Positions 1 to 5,217 of a stretch of 5,217 nucleotides of DNA are shown one piece after another. Under the pieces are notes generated by a model. It was not told where the DNA came from, did no database searches, and saw only the letters and a program-made list of their open reading frames with translations. Made by a program: the position numbers and the translations under genes. Each line of letters begins with the position of its first letter. Within the stretch, counting starts at the first letter, position 1. Origin of the DNA: JBCBKZ01 sp039026975 (GTDB taxonomy: Bacteria > Bacteroidota > Bacteroidia > J057); contig JBCCLI010000446.1 in assembly GCA_039026975.1 (NCBI GenBank), forward strand, positions 1-5,217, given 5' to 3'.

Positions 1-1
1 A

Positions 2-1552
2 TTTGCATTGGGGGGAGATAGCGGAGGAGATTTCCGCCCCATCGCATTTGAAACGGGTAGCTATACATTGACCCTTACCCCTTATGCTGAGAAAGGTGCG
101 AAAGGAACTATAGGGGAAGTGACAGAAATATCTTTTACCGTTATTAATCAGGCATTTGATCCCTGTGAGGAAGGGACTCCAGAGATAGCCGTAGGGAATG
201 ATTGGGTTCTCACCTGCGATCAGGAGACAATACAGTTATCAGCTACTTCTTCTGAAAATGGCGATTTCCAGTGGCGTGGCCCCAATGCTTTCAATAAAGT
301 AGGAGAAAGTGTGCAGGTGCCAGCCGCTGGAACTTATACCTTAACCTTCACCAACTCATCCGGCTGTAGCGTAACCGACCAGCTCAAGGTGGTTAAGGAA
401 GAGTATTCTCCCATCCTGGACTTACCTACTTCTGTTTCATTAGGTTGTGAGGAGAATACCACGGTGATCCCCCTTAAGGTAGGTTCATTTGCAGAGCTGG
501 AATGGATAGGGCCTAATGGCTATTCTTCCGGAGAAATACAACCAGTAGTGACTGAAGCAGGCGTATACAGTCTGGTAGTAACAAATGATAAGGGTTGTAC
601 TGCTACTGCTACCAGCAGCGTACGCTTTCAAGCCTATGACCCCGCCATAAATGTGCCTTCTTCTTATTCTCTGGACTGTGAGTCAGAAAATACGCCCCTA
701 AACATCCAATTGGATTCATATGCTAGCCTTAGTTGGACAGGGCCAGATGGATTCTTTTCAGAGGAGGAGAATATACAGGTTCAGGAAGAGGGCGTGTATA
801 CCCTAAGGGTTTACAGCAGTGGAGGCTGTGAGGCTATATATGAAGTTCAGCTTACCCCATGTGTGGAAGCTTGTACAGAATCAGCTATAGACAGGATCAT
901 CCTGGTAGATGCTGGTTCTGACAAGGATATGCTTGAGATACAAGAGGGCAGTACGCTAGTTGTGGGATCTCAAAATGGCGGTTTTGCTATCAGAGCGGAA
1001 GAAATAGCTTGTTCTTTTCCGGTCAAGAGTGTTCGCTTCTCCCTAAGTGGAAAACAAAATAGAACAAGAACTGAAAGTAAAGCGCCATGGGCCGCCTTTG
1101 GAGATAGAAACGGGGACTTTTCAGCCTGGAATGCAGAACCTGGATCTTATACCCTTCAAGCCATTCCCTATTCAGAGAAAGGGGGAAAAGGCCAAGCAGG
1201 TAAAGCCAAGGAAGTTTCTTTTACTGTCATAGCCGCCCAAACGGGTATTGCCCAAATGAGTAGCCAGGCCGGAAGCTCATCCTCTTCCTTTCTGGACGAG
1301 CCACATATGCGTATCATGCCTAATCCGGTAGCTGATCAAGCTAAGCTGGAAGTAGTAGGAAGAAGAAATGGAAGGATAAACGTAGCAATATTTAACTTGT
1401 TAGGAGAGGTAGTGTTGGAAGCTGATTTTGATAAGAGTATGGATAGCCAATCTTTCTCTCTGGCACTTAGTGGGTTAGCTAATGGTATTTACACAGCGCA
1501 GGTGATCTATGACAGGCAGTTATTCTCCCAGAAGATTCTCGTAAAAAAATAA
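2..1552 (+). CDS. Secreted multidomain surface protein with Ig-like repeats and T9SS type A sorting domain (5' end missing)
   Basis: The reading frame is open from the first full codon at position 2, and the first residues already belong to a domain, so the true start lies upstream; the TTG at 8 is not a credible start. Counting from codon 2, residues 1-50 are the end of a Bacteroidota beta-sandwich repeat (GD..GDF, GSYTL, PY.EKG.KG, SFTV). Residues 59-289 are three Ig/PKD-like repeats, each with a Cys pair and a W-x-G-P motif. Residues 294-412 are a full second copy of the first domain, 413-431 a Ser-rich linker, and 436-516 a T9SS sorting domain (MPNP, IFNLLGEVV, LANGIYTAQV, ending in KILVKK). 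By family knowledge such proteins cross the outer membrane by T9SS and are released or anchored, with the C-terminal domain removed. Its role is probably adhesion or carbohydrate binding, but no enzyme domain is visible and the missing N-terminus could carry one. Confidence 0.9.
   Translation, partial: FALGGDSGGDFRPIAFETGSYTLTLTPYAEKGAKGTIGEVTEISFTVINQAFDPCEEGTPEIAVGNDWVLTCDQETIQLSATSSENGDFQWRGPNAFNKVGESVQVPAAGTYTLTFTNSSGCSVTDQLKVVKEEYSPILDLPTSVSLGCEENTTVIPLKVGSFAELEWIGPNGYSSGEIQPVVTEAGVYSLVVTNDKGCTATATSSVRFQAYDPAINVPSSYSLDCESENTPLNIQLDSYASLSWTGPDGFFSEEENIQVQEEGVYTLRVYSSGGCEAIYEVQLTPCVEACTESAIDRIILVDAGSDKDMLEIQEGSTLVVGSQNGGFAIRAEEIACSFPVKSVRFSLSGKQNRTRTESKAPWAAFGDRNGDFSAWNAEPGSYTLQAIPYSEKGGKGQAGKAKEVSFTVIAAQTGIAQMSSQAGSSSSSFLDEPHMRIMPNPVADQAKLEVVGRRNGRINVAIFNLLGEVVLEADFDKSMDSQSFSLALSGLANGIYTAQVIYDRQLFSQKILVKK
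176..868 (+). repeat. Three tandem 77-residue Ig/PKD-like repeats within the surface protein
   Basis: The units are 176-406, 407-637 and 638-868, each 231 bp. The first Cys falls at residues 72, 149 and 226, the second Cys at 122, 199 and 276, and the Trp of W-x-G-P at 91, 168 and 245 (counting from codon 2). Each landmark is therefore exactly 77 residues from the next, with no insertions or deletions. Other shared positions are a GTY/GVY motif followed by a beta strand, and a Gly before the second Cys. The 50-residue Cys spacing would fit a disulfide across the sandwich, which is an inference. The DNA has diverged, so this is a protein-level repeat. Confidence 0.85.
881..1237 (+). other. Second copy of the flanking beta-sandwich domain (first copy partly present at 2-151)
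   Basis: This domain reads as IDRIILVDAGSD...FAIRAEE...VRFSLSG...TESKAPWAAFGDRNGDF...GSYTL...PYSEKG.KG...SFTV. It resembles a repeat I know from many large Bacteroidota secreted proteins, where it often sits next to malectin or other carbohydrate-binding modules. The end of the first copy (2-151) aligns without gaps to 1088-1237, with 26 of 50 residues identical by hand count. The pair brackets the three Ig-like repeats. Confidence 0.7.
1307..1549 (+). other. T9SS type A C-terminal sorting domain
   Basis: The last 81 residues have the features of the Por secretion system sorting domain: an MPNP start, alternating beta strands, a LLGEVVLEA strand, an L.NGIY.A.V motif and a basic KILVKK end. 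It is preceded by a Ser/Gly linker (nt 1257-1294) of the kind that separates cargo from signal. It predicts export through the outer membrane and is the strongest marker of Bacteroidota in the window. Confidence 0.9.
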
Positions 1553-1559
1553 AAGCTAC

Positions 1560-1593
1560 CCTTACATTTCAAATGCCAGCCCACAATGTAGGG
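1560..1593 (+). terminator. Weak hairpin just after the surface-protein gene
   Basis: TACATT (1563-1568) pairs with AATGTA (1585-1590), extended by a T-G wobble and two C-G pairs to nine base pairs over a 16-nt loop. It starts eight bases after the stop codon but has no T-run behind it, so it may be a 3' stabilising hairpin rather than an intrinsic terminator. Confidence 0.3.
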
Positions 1594-1619
1594 ACTTCAA
1601 AAAGGGAGTATCCTGGAGT

Positions 1620-1642
1620 AGGGGTAACTGTAATTACCCTTT
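1620..1642 (+). terminator. Possible terminator hairpin in the 1553-1846 gap
   Basis: AGGGGTAA (1620-1627) pairs with TTACCCTT (1634-1641), eight pairs including one G-T wobble, over a six-base loop. Only a short TTT lies at its 3' edge. It is the best intrinsic terminator candidate between the surface protein and the EEP enzyme, but it is weak. The rest of the 294-bp gap shows no gene and no TAnnTTTG promoter that I can support. Confidence 0.4.
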
Positions 1643-1846
1643 GAATCCGCTAGCACCTAAACCAGCCATTACCTATTAGTTTATGCGTCTATTGTTTTAA
1701 GGAGTGGGGAGGAAGAAGGGACACCTACGTAACCAATCCAAATATATCTTTTTCAGATGCCATCCATTTTGGTAAGTTGCTTCATGAGGACTTCCTTTTA
1801 TGATTGGGATACCATCCCCCTGTTACTATAGCAGAAACATAGCTTC

Positions 1847-2794
1847 ATGAGAAGATTTAGGCAGCGATTTATCAAAGCATCAAAGTTGGTAGGCTGGATA
1901 TGGTTGTACACACTTTTAGGAGGTACATTTATTTCATATTTGTTTCCCGCAGTCTACGTATCAGAATTATTCTGTCACTTCAGGCTTCAGCATGTCATCT
2001 GCTTATGTGCAGCCATCATTATCCTGTGGAAGAACAGCAGATGGATCATATTTTCCTTGACTTTAATTGGCCTTACGGCAAACTTCCTTCCGCTATTCTC
2101 CCTTGTAGGGAAAATCCCTGTAGAAAACCAAAGGGAAAGTCTGACCTTATGCAGTATAAATGTACTCAGCTATAGCCAGACCTATGAGAAAGTGATCACT
2201 TACCTGGAGAAGGAAGATCCTGAAGTGGTGGTTCTGATAGAAATGAACGAAAGGTGGAAAGTGGCCCTGGATAGCTTACGTCTGACCTATCCTTATGTGG
2301 TAGATGCCTCCGCGGAAGGGAACTATGGGATGATGTTATTTAGTAAACTACCCTTCGAGTGGGAGCGCATAGAGTACCTGGGACCCATGCAATCTCCCAT
2401 GATAGTGGTAAGGTTACTTGCTGGCGTAACGGTGGCGGGAGTCCACTTTAGGTCCCCAGACCTTTACGAAAAGTTTTTAGCTAGAAACCATACCTACCAG
2501 ACTGTTGGTAATAGAAAGAAGCAATATCCTGAACCCTATATTTTTATGGGCGACTTCAATACAACTACCTATTCTGTTTATCTTCAAGAATTTGTTCAAA
2601 AGATGGAGTTAGTAGATAGTAGGAAAGGGAGGGGACTGTATTCAAGTTGGCCTAGTCTTTTCTTTCCGCTTTGGGTGCCTATAGACCACGCATTTGTCAG
2701 TGAAGGGCTGGGCGTAGTCCGTAGAGAAACGGGCGGATACCTGGGTTCTGATCACCTGCCCATACTTCTGGAAGTACTAACACCGGATTTTTAA
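1847..2794 (+). CDS. Membrane-anchored endonuclease/exonuclease/phosphatase (EEP) family protein
   Basis: The 315-residue protein has a basic N-terminus, about three hydrophobic segments (roughly residues 14-34, 47-60 and 66-87), then an EEP domain from about 98 to 312. Family residues are all visible: Asn105 (SINVLS), metal-binding Glu132 (VVVLIEMNE), His200 (GVHFRSP), Asp236 and Asn238 (MGDFNTT), Asp280/His281 (PIDHAF) and Asp302/His303 (GSDHLPI). The family fold is a DNase I-like, Mg-dependent phosphodiesterase or phosphatase; its substrate (DNA, phospholipid headgroup or other phosphoester) cannot be told from sequence. The membrane anchor resembles YafD-like members and suggests a catalytic domain held at the inner membrane, on the periplasmic side or the cytoplasmic face. 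The start is the first ATG after an in-frame TAG at 1829-1831; no clear Shine-Dalgarno precedes it, as is usual in Bacteroidota. The next gene is 50 bp downstream. Confidence 0.88.
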   Translation: MRRFRQRFIKASKLVGWIWLYTLLGGTFISYLFPAVYVSELFCHFRLQHVICLCAAIIILWKNSRWIIFSLTLIGLTANFLPLFSLVGKIPVENQRESLTLCSINVLSYSQTYEKVITYLEKEDPEVVVLIEMNERWKVALDSLRLTYPYVVDASAEGNYGMMLFSKLPFEWERIEYLGPMQSPMIVVRLLAGVTVAGVHFRSPDLYEKFLARNHTYQTVGNRKKQYPEPYIFMGDFNTTTYSVYLQEFVQKMELVDSRKGRGLYSSWPSLFFPLWVPIDHAFVSEGLGVVRRETGGYLGSDHLPILLEVLTPDF

Positions 2795-2803
2795 GAATTT
2801 TTC

Positions 2804-2811
2804 TACCTTTG
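2804..2811 (+). promoter_or_regulatory. Bacteroidota-type -7 promoter element (TACCTTTG)
   Basis: TACCTTTG matches the Bacteroidota housekeeping -7 consensus TAnnTTTG exactly and lies 33 bp before the DUF2911 start codon, in the 50-bp gap after the EEP gene. No good TTTG-like -33 element is seen at the expected distance upstream; only a T-rich stretch lies nearby. It suggests that the lipoprotein gene has its own promoter in addition to any read-through. Confidence 0.55.
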
Positions 2812-2844
2812 CCAGTAACTAAAACCCTATAGAGAGAAAGAACT

Positions 2845-3423
2845 ATGAAAGTATTTAAGTATAGCTTGATGTTGCTATGCGTTCTGATTGCTGCTAGTTG
2901 TCAGCCAGCAGCTGATGGAAATGCCAGTGAAGAAACAGCTACTGAAGAAGGCAGTGAAGAACCTGCTAATGCACCCCAAGAGCGACTAAGTCCATTTGTG
3001 GAAGAAATGGCTAAGATAGGAGAAGTAAATGTAGCCATTACCTACAGTTCTCCAGCTGTAAAAGGTAGAGTTATCTGGGGAGAGCTAGAGGAGTATGGCT
3101 CAGTGTGGCGTACAGGTGCTAATGAGGCTACTACCATTGCCTTTGATAAGGATGTCATGATAAATGGAGAAGCCTTACCAGCAGGGAAATACAGTCTCTT
3201 TTCTATCCCAAGAGAGGAAGGGAACTGGACCATTATCTTTAATTCTGAGTGGGATCAGTGGGGCGCTTATGAATACGATGAGACCAAAGATGTTTTACGC
3301 GTGGAGGTAGCAGCAGAAATGAAGGAACAGCCTACAGAAAGACTAAACTTTACCGTAGAAGGAGAAGAGGTAGTTTTTAACTGGGAGAAGGTGAGCTGGG
3401 CTTTCAATATAGCTTCAGCCTAA
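2845..3423 (+). CDS. DUF2911 domain-containing lipoprotein
   Basis: The 192-residue protein begins with a lipoprotein signal peptide: Lys2/Lys5, a hydrophobic core and IAASC, with Cys19 as the lipidation site. An acidic low-complexity linker rich in Glu, Ala and Thr follows (about residues 20-48). The rest matches the DUF2911 family: YSSPAVKGRVIWGE (67-80), VWRTGANEATT (87-97), LPAGKYSLF (111-119), WTIIFN (128-133) and QWGAYEYDETKD (138-149). The length is normal for the family. DUF2911 is common in Bacteroidota and has no established biochemical role that I know of, so none is assigned. The mature protein should be attached to the periplasmic side of a membrane or to the cell surface. A purine-rich AGAGAGAAAG lies just before the ATG. 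A TACCTTTG element upstream and a strong hairpin downstream suggest that it can be a single-gene transcript. Confidence 0.92.
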   Translation: MKVFKYSLMLLCVLIAASCQPAADGNASEETATEEGSEEPANAPQERLSPFVEEMAKIGEVNVAITYSSPAVKGRVIWGELEEYGSVWRTGANEATTIAFDKDVMINGEALPAGKYSLFSIPREEGNWTIIFNSEWDQWGAYEYDETKDVLRVEVAAEMKEQPTERLNFTVEGEEVVFNWEKVSWAFNIASA

Positions 3424-3441
3424 AAAAGAAACCTATAAGCT

Positions 3442-3476
3442 AAATGCCATGATTCTTTCAGGGAATCATGGCATTT
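3442..3476 (+). terminator. Perfect 14-bp hairpin terminator after the DUF2911 gene
   Basis: AAATGCCATGATTC (3442-3455) pairs perfectly with GAATCATGGCATTT (3463-3476) around a seven-base loop (TTTCAGG). The stem starts 18 bases after the stop codon, and its A-rich left and T-rich right ends would give a short U-tract. It is the clearest intrinsic terminator in the window and separates DUF2911 from the esterase. Confidence 0.75.
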
Positions 3477-3493
3477 CTCACTAGAAATAGCCT

Positions 3494-3511
3494 GGGAAAT
3501 AGTTGTTTCCC
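3494..3511. promoter_or_regulatory. Small inverted repeat upstream of the esterase gene
   Basis: GGGAAA (3494-3499) and TTTCCC (3506-3511) form a perfect six-base inverted repeat around TAGTTG, ending 34 bp before the esterase ATG. It could be an operator-like site or a leader hairpin. It is short enough to occur by chance, and I found no convincing TAnnTTTG element for the esterase. Confidence 0.25.
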
Positions 3512-3545
3512 CTAGTATCAGACTCTGAATAAGAAAATCTTTTGT

Positions 3546-4856
3546 ATGAAATATGTGTATCTACTAGCATTAGCCACTTGTATATCTGTACTTTCTTGTG
3601 TGGCTGCTCCTGATGTGGAGTCTCAGCCCACTGAGGATGGCACCTATACTTTAGTGGTAGAAGGATTTGACTGGGGAGCTGCCGCTTCCAAAGTGATTCT
3701 CTCTATGGAAGAGGAAGTATCTGAAGTTAGCGGGAGTGAGTTTGAGGTAAGGGTAAAGAAAGCCACTACCTGCATGGAACTGCCGCCTGCTGAAGCTGAG
3801 GGAAAGCTGACGGTCCTGTATGCCTACGTATCAGATGCTACAGGAAATAAGGTAGCTAAAGGTATGCATACAACCTTAGTATTGTATGCTGCTCCTTTTG
3901 AACCTTTAGGCTCTCCCATTAAGTATTTCTTCGGAAACCCTAAGTGTTCCGGTAATCAGTGGCTGGACTTCCACTTGACTGTTACCCATGCTACCTCTAA
4001 TCAAGTATGGAATAGGGAAACAGATAGAATCATTCCTCTGATTGATGACTTTGACTTGGAGGGGACTTTCACCTACGAGGAGATCACCTTACCCTATGCC
4101 TCCTTTTCTCCTGGGATGGGTAAGGGTAAACGCCCCTTGTTGATTTGGCTTCATGGAGGGGGTGAAGGTGGAACGGATACCACCATCCCTCTTATTGCTA
4201 ACCGTGCTGCTAATTATGCTTCTACTGAGATTCAGGCCTATTTTGGTGGGGCTTATGTCTTAGTGCCTCAGGCGCCTACTTTCTGGATGGATCAGGGAAA
4301 TGGACAATACACCAGAGGGGATAAGGATGACATGTATAATGAAAGCCTCATGGCCCTGATCAAGCATTATGTGGATACTAATCCTGATATAGATGAAGAC
4401 AGGATTTATGTAGGAGGCTGTTCTAATGGAGGCTACATGACCTTAAAGTTACTCCTGCTATATCCTGACTATTTTGCGGCTGCCTTTCCTTCTGCCCTGG
4501 CTTACAATGCTACCTTCCTGTCAGATGAGGAGATAAGCCGGATTAAAAATATTCCTATTTGGTTTATTCATAGTGCAGATGATCCGGTAACGGTAGCCAA
4601 GCAGACAGCTATCCCTACCTATGAAAAATTGATGGAAGCAGGTGCGCCTAATGTCCATTTTTCCCTCTTTGATCACGTGATAGACATTACGAATCAGTTT
4701 GGAGGTAAAGCCTTCAACTATAATGGACATTTCTCCTGGGTGTATTCTCACACTAATAAATGCCAACTGGATTATGATGGAACGCCAGTCATGATAGATG
4801 GGCAGCCTGTAAGCCTCATGGGGTGGATGGCACGCCAAAAAAGAAATATGGACTAA
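3546..4856 (+). CDS. Lipoprotein esterase/peptidase: EstA-like Ig domain plus alpha/beta hydrolase
   Basis: The 436-residue protein starts with a lipoprotein signal peptide (VLSC, Cys18). Residues about 32-150 form a beta-rich, Ig-like N-terminal domain like that of Thermotoga EstA-type esterases. The alpha/beta hydrolase follows (about 170-432). It has an oxyanion-type HGGGEGG (203-209), a second strand ending LVPQAP (239-244), the nucleophile elbow GCSNG with Ser293, a likely acid in HSADDP (Asp345 or Asp346), and a likely catalytic His395 in GHFSWVY. The family is usually annotated as prolyl oligopeptidase-like or carboxylesterase, and acts on ester (or less often peptide) bonds. The substrate is not readable here; acyl or feruloyl esters of polysaccharides are plausible. 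It should work from the periplasm or cell surface. The ATG is chosen because it gives a proper signal peptide. The stop codon directly abuts an inverted-repeat element. Confidence 0.87.
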   Translation: MKYVYLLALATCISVLSCVAAPDVESQPTEDGTYTLVVEGFDWGAAASKVILSMEEEVSEVSGSEFEVRVKKATTCMELPPAEAEGKLTVLYAYVSDATGNKVAKGMHTTLVLYAAPFEPLGSPIKYFFGNPKCSGNQWLDFHLTVTHATSNQVWNRETDRIIPLIDDFDLEGTFTYEEITLPYASFSPGMGKGKRPLLIWLHGGGEGGTDTTIPLIANRAANYASTEIQAYFGGAYVLVPQAPTFWMDQGNGQYTRGDKDDMYNESLMALIKHYVDTNPDIDEDRIYVGGCSNGGYMTLKLLLLYPDYFAAAFPSALAYNATFLSDEEISRIKNIPIWFIHSADDPVTVAKQTAIPTYEKLMEAGAPNVHFSLFDHVIDITNQFGGKAFNYNGHFSWVYSHTNKCQLDYDGTPVMIDGQPVSLMGWMARQKRNMD

Positions 4857-5012
4857 GACCCTGTCTGAAACGCTAGTTTATGCAGATCAGCCAGGCTTGA
4901 GGAAGCTGAATTTGGCTGATTGTATGGAGAATAGCTATTGGGAAGAAAACCAGCTTGTCAGAATCCTCAAGCCAGAATGGCCATCTAACCAATATCTATT
5001 TCAAACAGGGTC
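4857..5012. repeat. 156-bp inverted-repeat element, possibly MITE-like
   Basis: GACCCTGTCTGAAA (4857-4870) and TTTCAAACAGGGTC (4999-5012) are inverted repeats matching at 13 of 14 positions; one further A-T pair (4856/5013) extends them to 15. Internal arms also match: GGCTTGAGGA (4894-4903) with TCCTCAAGCC (4964-4973), and AGCTG (4904-4908) with CAGCT (4951-4955). The flanking triplets are TAA (4854-4856, the esterase stop) and TAG (5013-5015), close to a TNA-type target duplication but not identical. Length and end structure fit a miniature inverted-repeat transposable element or an IS remnant. No transposase fragment was recognised in any frame. A structured 3' UTR or terminator region is the alternative. 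Confidence 0.45.
4886..4920 (+). other. Local hairpin inside the inverted-repeat element
   Basis: ATCAGCCA (4886-4893) pairs perfectly with TGGCTGAT (4913-4920). Its 19-nt loop contains the left internal arm 4894-4903, which is also complementary to 4964-4973. The two pairings cross, so they could form a pseudoknot or be alternatives. A ten-base palindrome AATAGCTATT (4930-4939) follows. Confidence 0.4.
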
Positions 5013-5056
5013 TAGGCGTACAAAGGAGCCAAGGTGCTAAATTTACCCTAGCAAAT

Positions 5057-5185
5057 ATGAGCTGGAGGAGTTTTTTTAACAGCCCTACATTCTTTCTCCT
5101 GACAATCAGCTTATTGCCAGTCAGCTGTCAAAAAGTCAGTTCTCCCCTATTAATAGTTAAGGGTAAAAGGCGTATATTCAAGTAA
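5057..5185 (+). CDS. Possible 42-residue lipoprotein-like small protein, or broken 5' end of a lipoprotein gene
   Basis: From the ATG at 5057 the frame reads as a lipoprotein signal peptide: Trp3/Arg4 near the start, a hydrophobic stretch (TFFLLTISLLPV) and SC with Cys24. It then gives only 18 more residues, ending in a basic KGKRRIFK, before a TAA. An in-frame TTG at 4955 would give a longer form, but it starts inside the inverted repeat and loses the signal peptide position, so ATG 5057 is preferred. All three forward frames close soon after, so one simple frameshift does not restore a long gene within the window. A seven-T run (5071-5077) lies in the signal region. No homologue is recognised; it may be a small lipoprotein, a gene remnant or a chance frame. 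Confidence 0.35.
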   Translation: MSWRSFFNSPTFFLLTISLLPVSCQKVSSPLLIVKGKRRIFK

Positions 5186-5199
5186 TTCAATCAATTTAT

Positions 5200-5216
5200 T
5201 TAAAGTGTTACTTTAA
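5200..5216. repeat. AT-rich palindrome at the window end
   Basis: TTAAAGT (5200-5206) and ACTTTAA (5210-5216) form a perfect seven-base inverted repeat around GTT, 14 bp after the small reading frame. It could be a weak terminator stem or an operator for a gene beyond the window. Its low GC content makes chance likely. Confidence 0.3.
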
Positions 5217-5217
5217 G

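Noticed and set aside
1047..1232. 61-codon + strand reading frame inside the surface-protein gene
   Set aside because: It lies wholly within a well-supported coding frame and its product resembles no domain.
1804..1832. E. coli-like promoter (TTGGGA, 17 bp, TATAGC) before the EEP gene
   Set aside because: Bacteroidota use a different -33/-7 consensus, the -10 match is poor, and the start site would fall only a few bases before the ATG.
1900..2175. 91-codon + strand reading frame inside the EEP gene
   Set aside because: It overlaps the membrane segments and start of the EEP domain, which have clear family motifs; the alternative product has none.
3042..3233. 63-codon - strand reading frame opposite DUF2911
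   Set aside because: It is antisense to the most conserved DUF2911 motifs and shows no signal of its own.
4521..4838. 105-codon - strand reading frame opposite the esterase
   Set aside because: It is antisense to the catalytic Asp and His region of the esterase, with no recognisable domain in its product.
4813..5040. Open frame without early start running through the inverted-repeat element, tested as a transposase remnant
   Set aside because: The only ATG (4924) gives 38 residues, and neither this frame nor the reverse strand shows a transposase motif such as DDE surroundings.
4955..5185. TTG-initiated 76-codon form of the small lipoprotein-like frame
   Set aside because: The TTG lies inside the inverted repeat and would bury the signal-peptide-like segment mid-protein; ATG at 5057 explains the sequence better.
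1..5217. Search for CRISPR arrays, tRNA/rRNA genes, phage genes or defence systems
   Set aside because: No regularly spaced direct DNA repeats, no tRNA-like cloverleaf and no nuclease-helicase or toxin-antitoxin pairs were seen; the EEP enzyme stands alone and is a common housekeeping-type family.

Overview
The window looks like an ordinary chromosomal stretch of a Bacteroidota bacterium, probably a free-living member of the Cytophagia/Saprospiria type (the class is an inference). The phylum call rests on four things: a C-terminal type IX secretion (T9SS) sorting domain on the first gene, a DUF2911 lipoprotein, lipoprotein signal peptides ending in S-C, and a TAnnTTTG promoter element with no strong Shine-Dalgarno sequences. 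All recognisable genes are on the + strand.

Layout. Positions 2-1552 hold the 3' part of a large secreted, modular surface protein. It has two copies of a Bacteroidota beta-sandwich repeat bracketing three Ig/PKD-like repeats of exactly 77 residues, then a Ser-rich linker and the T9SS sorting domain. A 294-bp non-coding gap with two weak hairpins follows. Positions 1847-2794 encode a membrane-anchored endonuclease/exonuclease/phosphatase (EEP) family enzyme with all its metal and catalytic residues. After 50 bp containing a good -7 promoter element comes a DUF2911 lipoprotein (2845-3423), closed by a perfect 14-bp hairpin (3442-3476). Positions 3546-4856 encode a lipoprotein esterase of the EstA type, with an N-terminal Ig-like domain and an alpha/beta hydrolase with Ser/Asp/His residues in place. 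A 156-bp inverted-repeat segment (4857-5012) begins at the esterase stop codon, and a possible 42-codon lipoprotein-like reading frame (5057-5185) follows.

How the genes relate. Three of the four main products are predicted to be exported (one by T9SS, two as lipoproteins), and the fourth is anchored in the inner membrane. Separate hairpins and a promoter suggest mostly independent transcription units rather than a pathway operon. I see no RNA genes, CRISPR array, complete insertion sequence or defence system. The least explained sequence is the last 360 bp: the inverted-repeat element, its competing folds, and the tiny lipoprotein-like frame after it.
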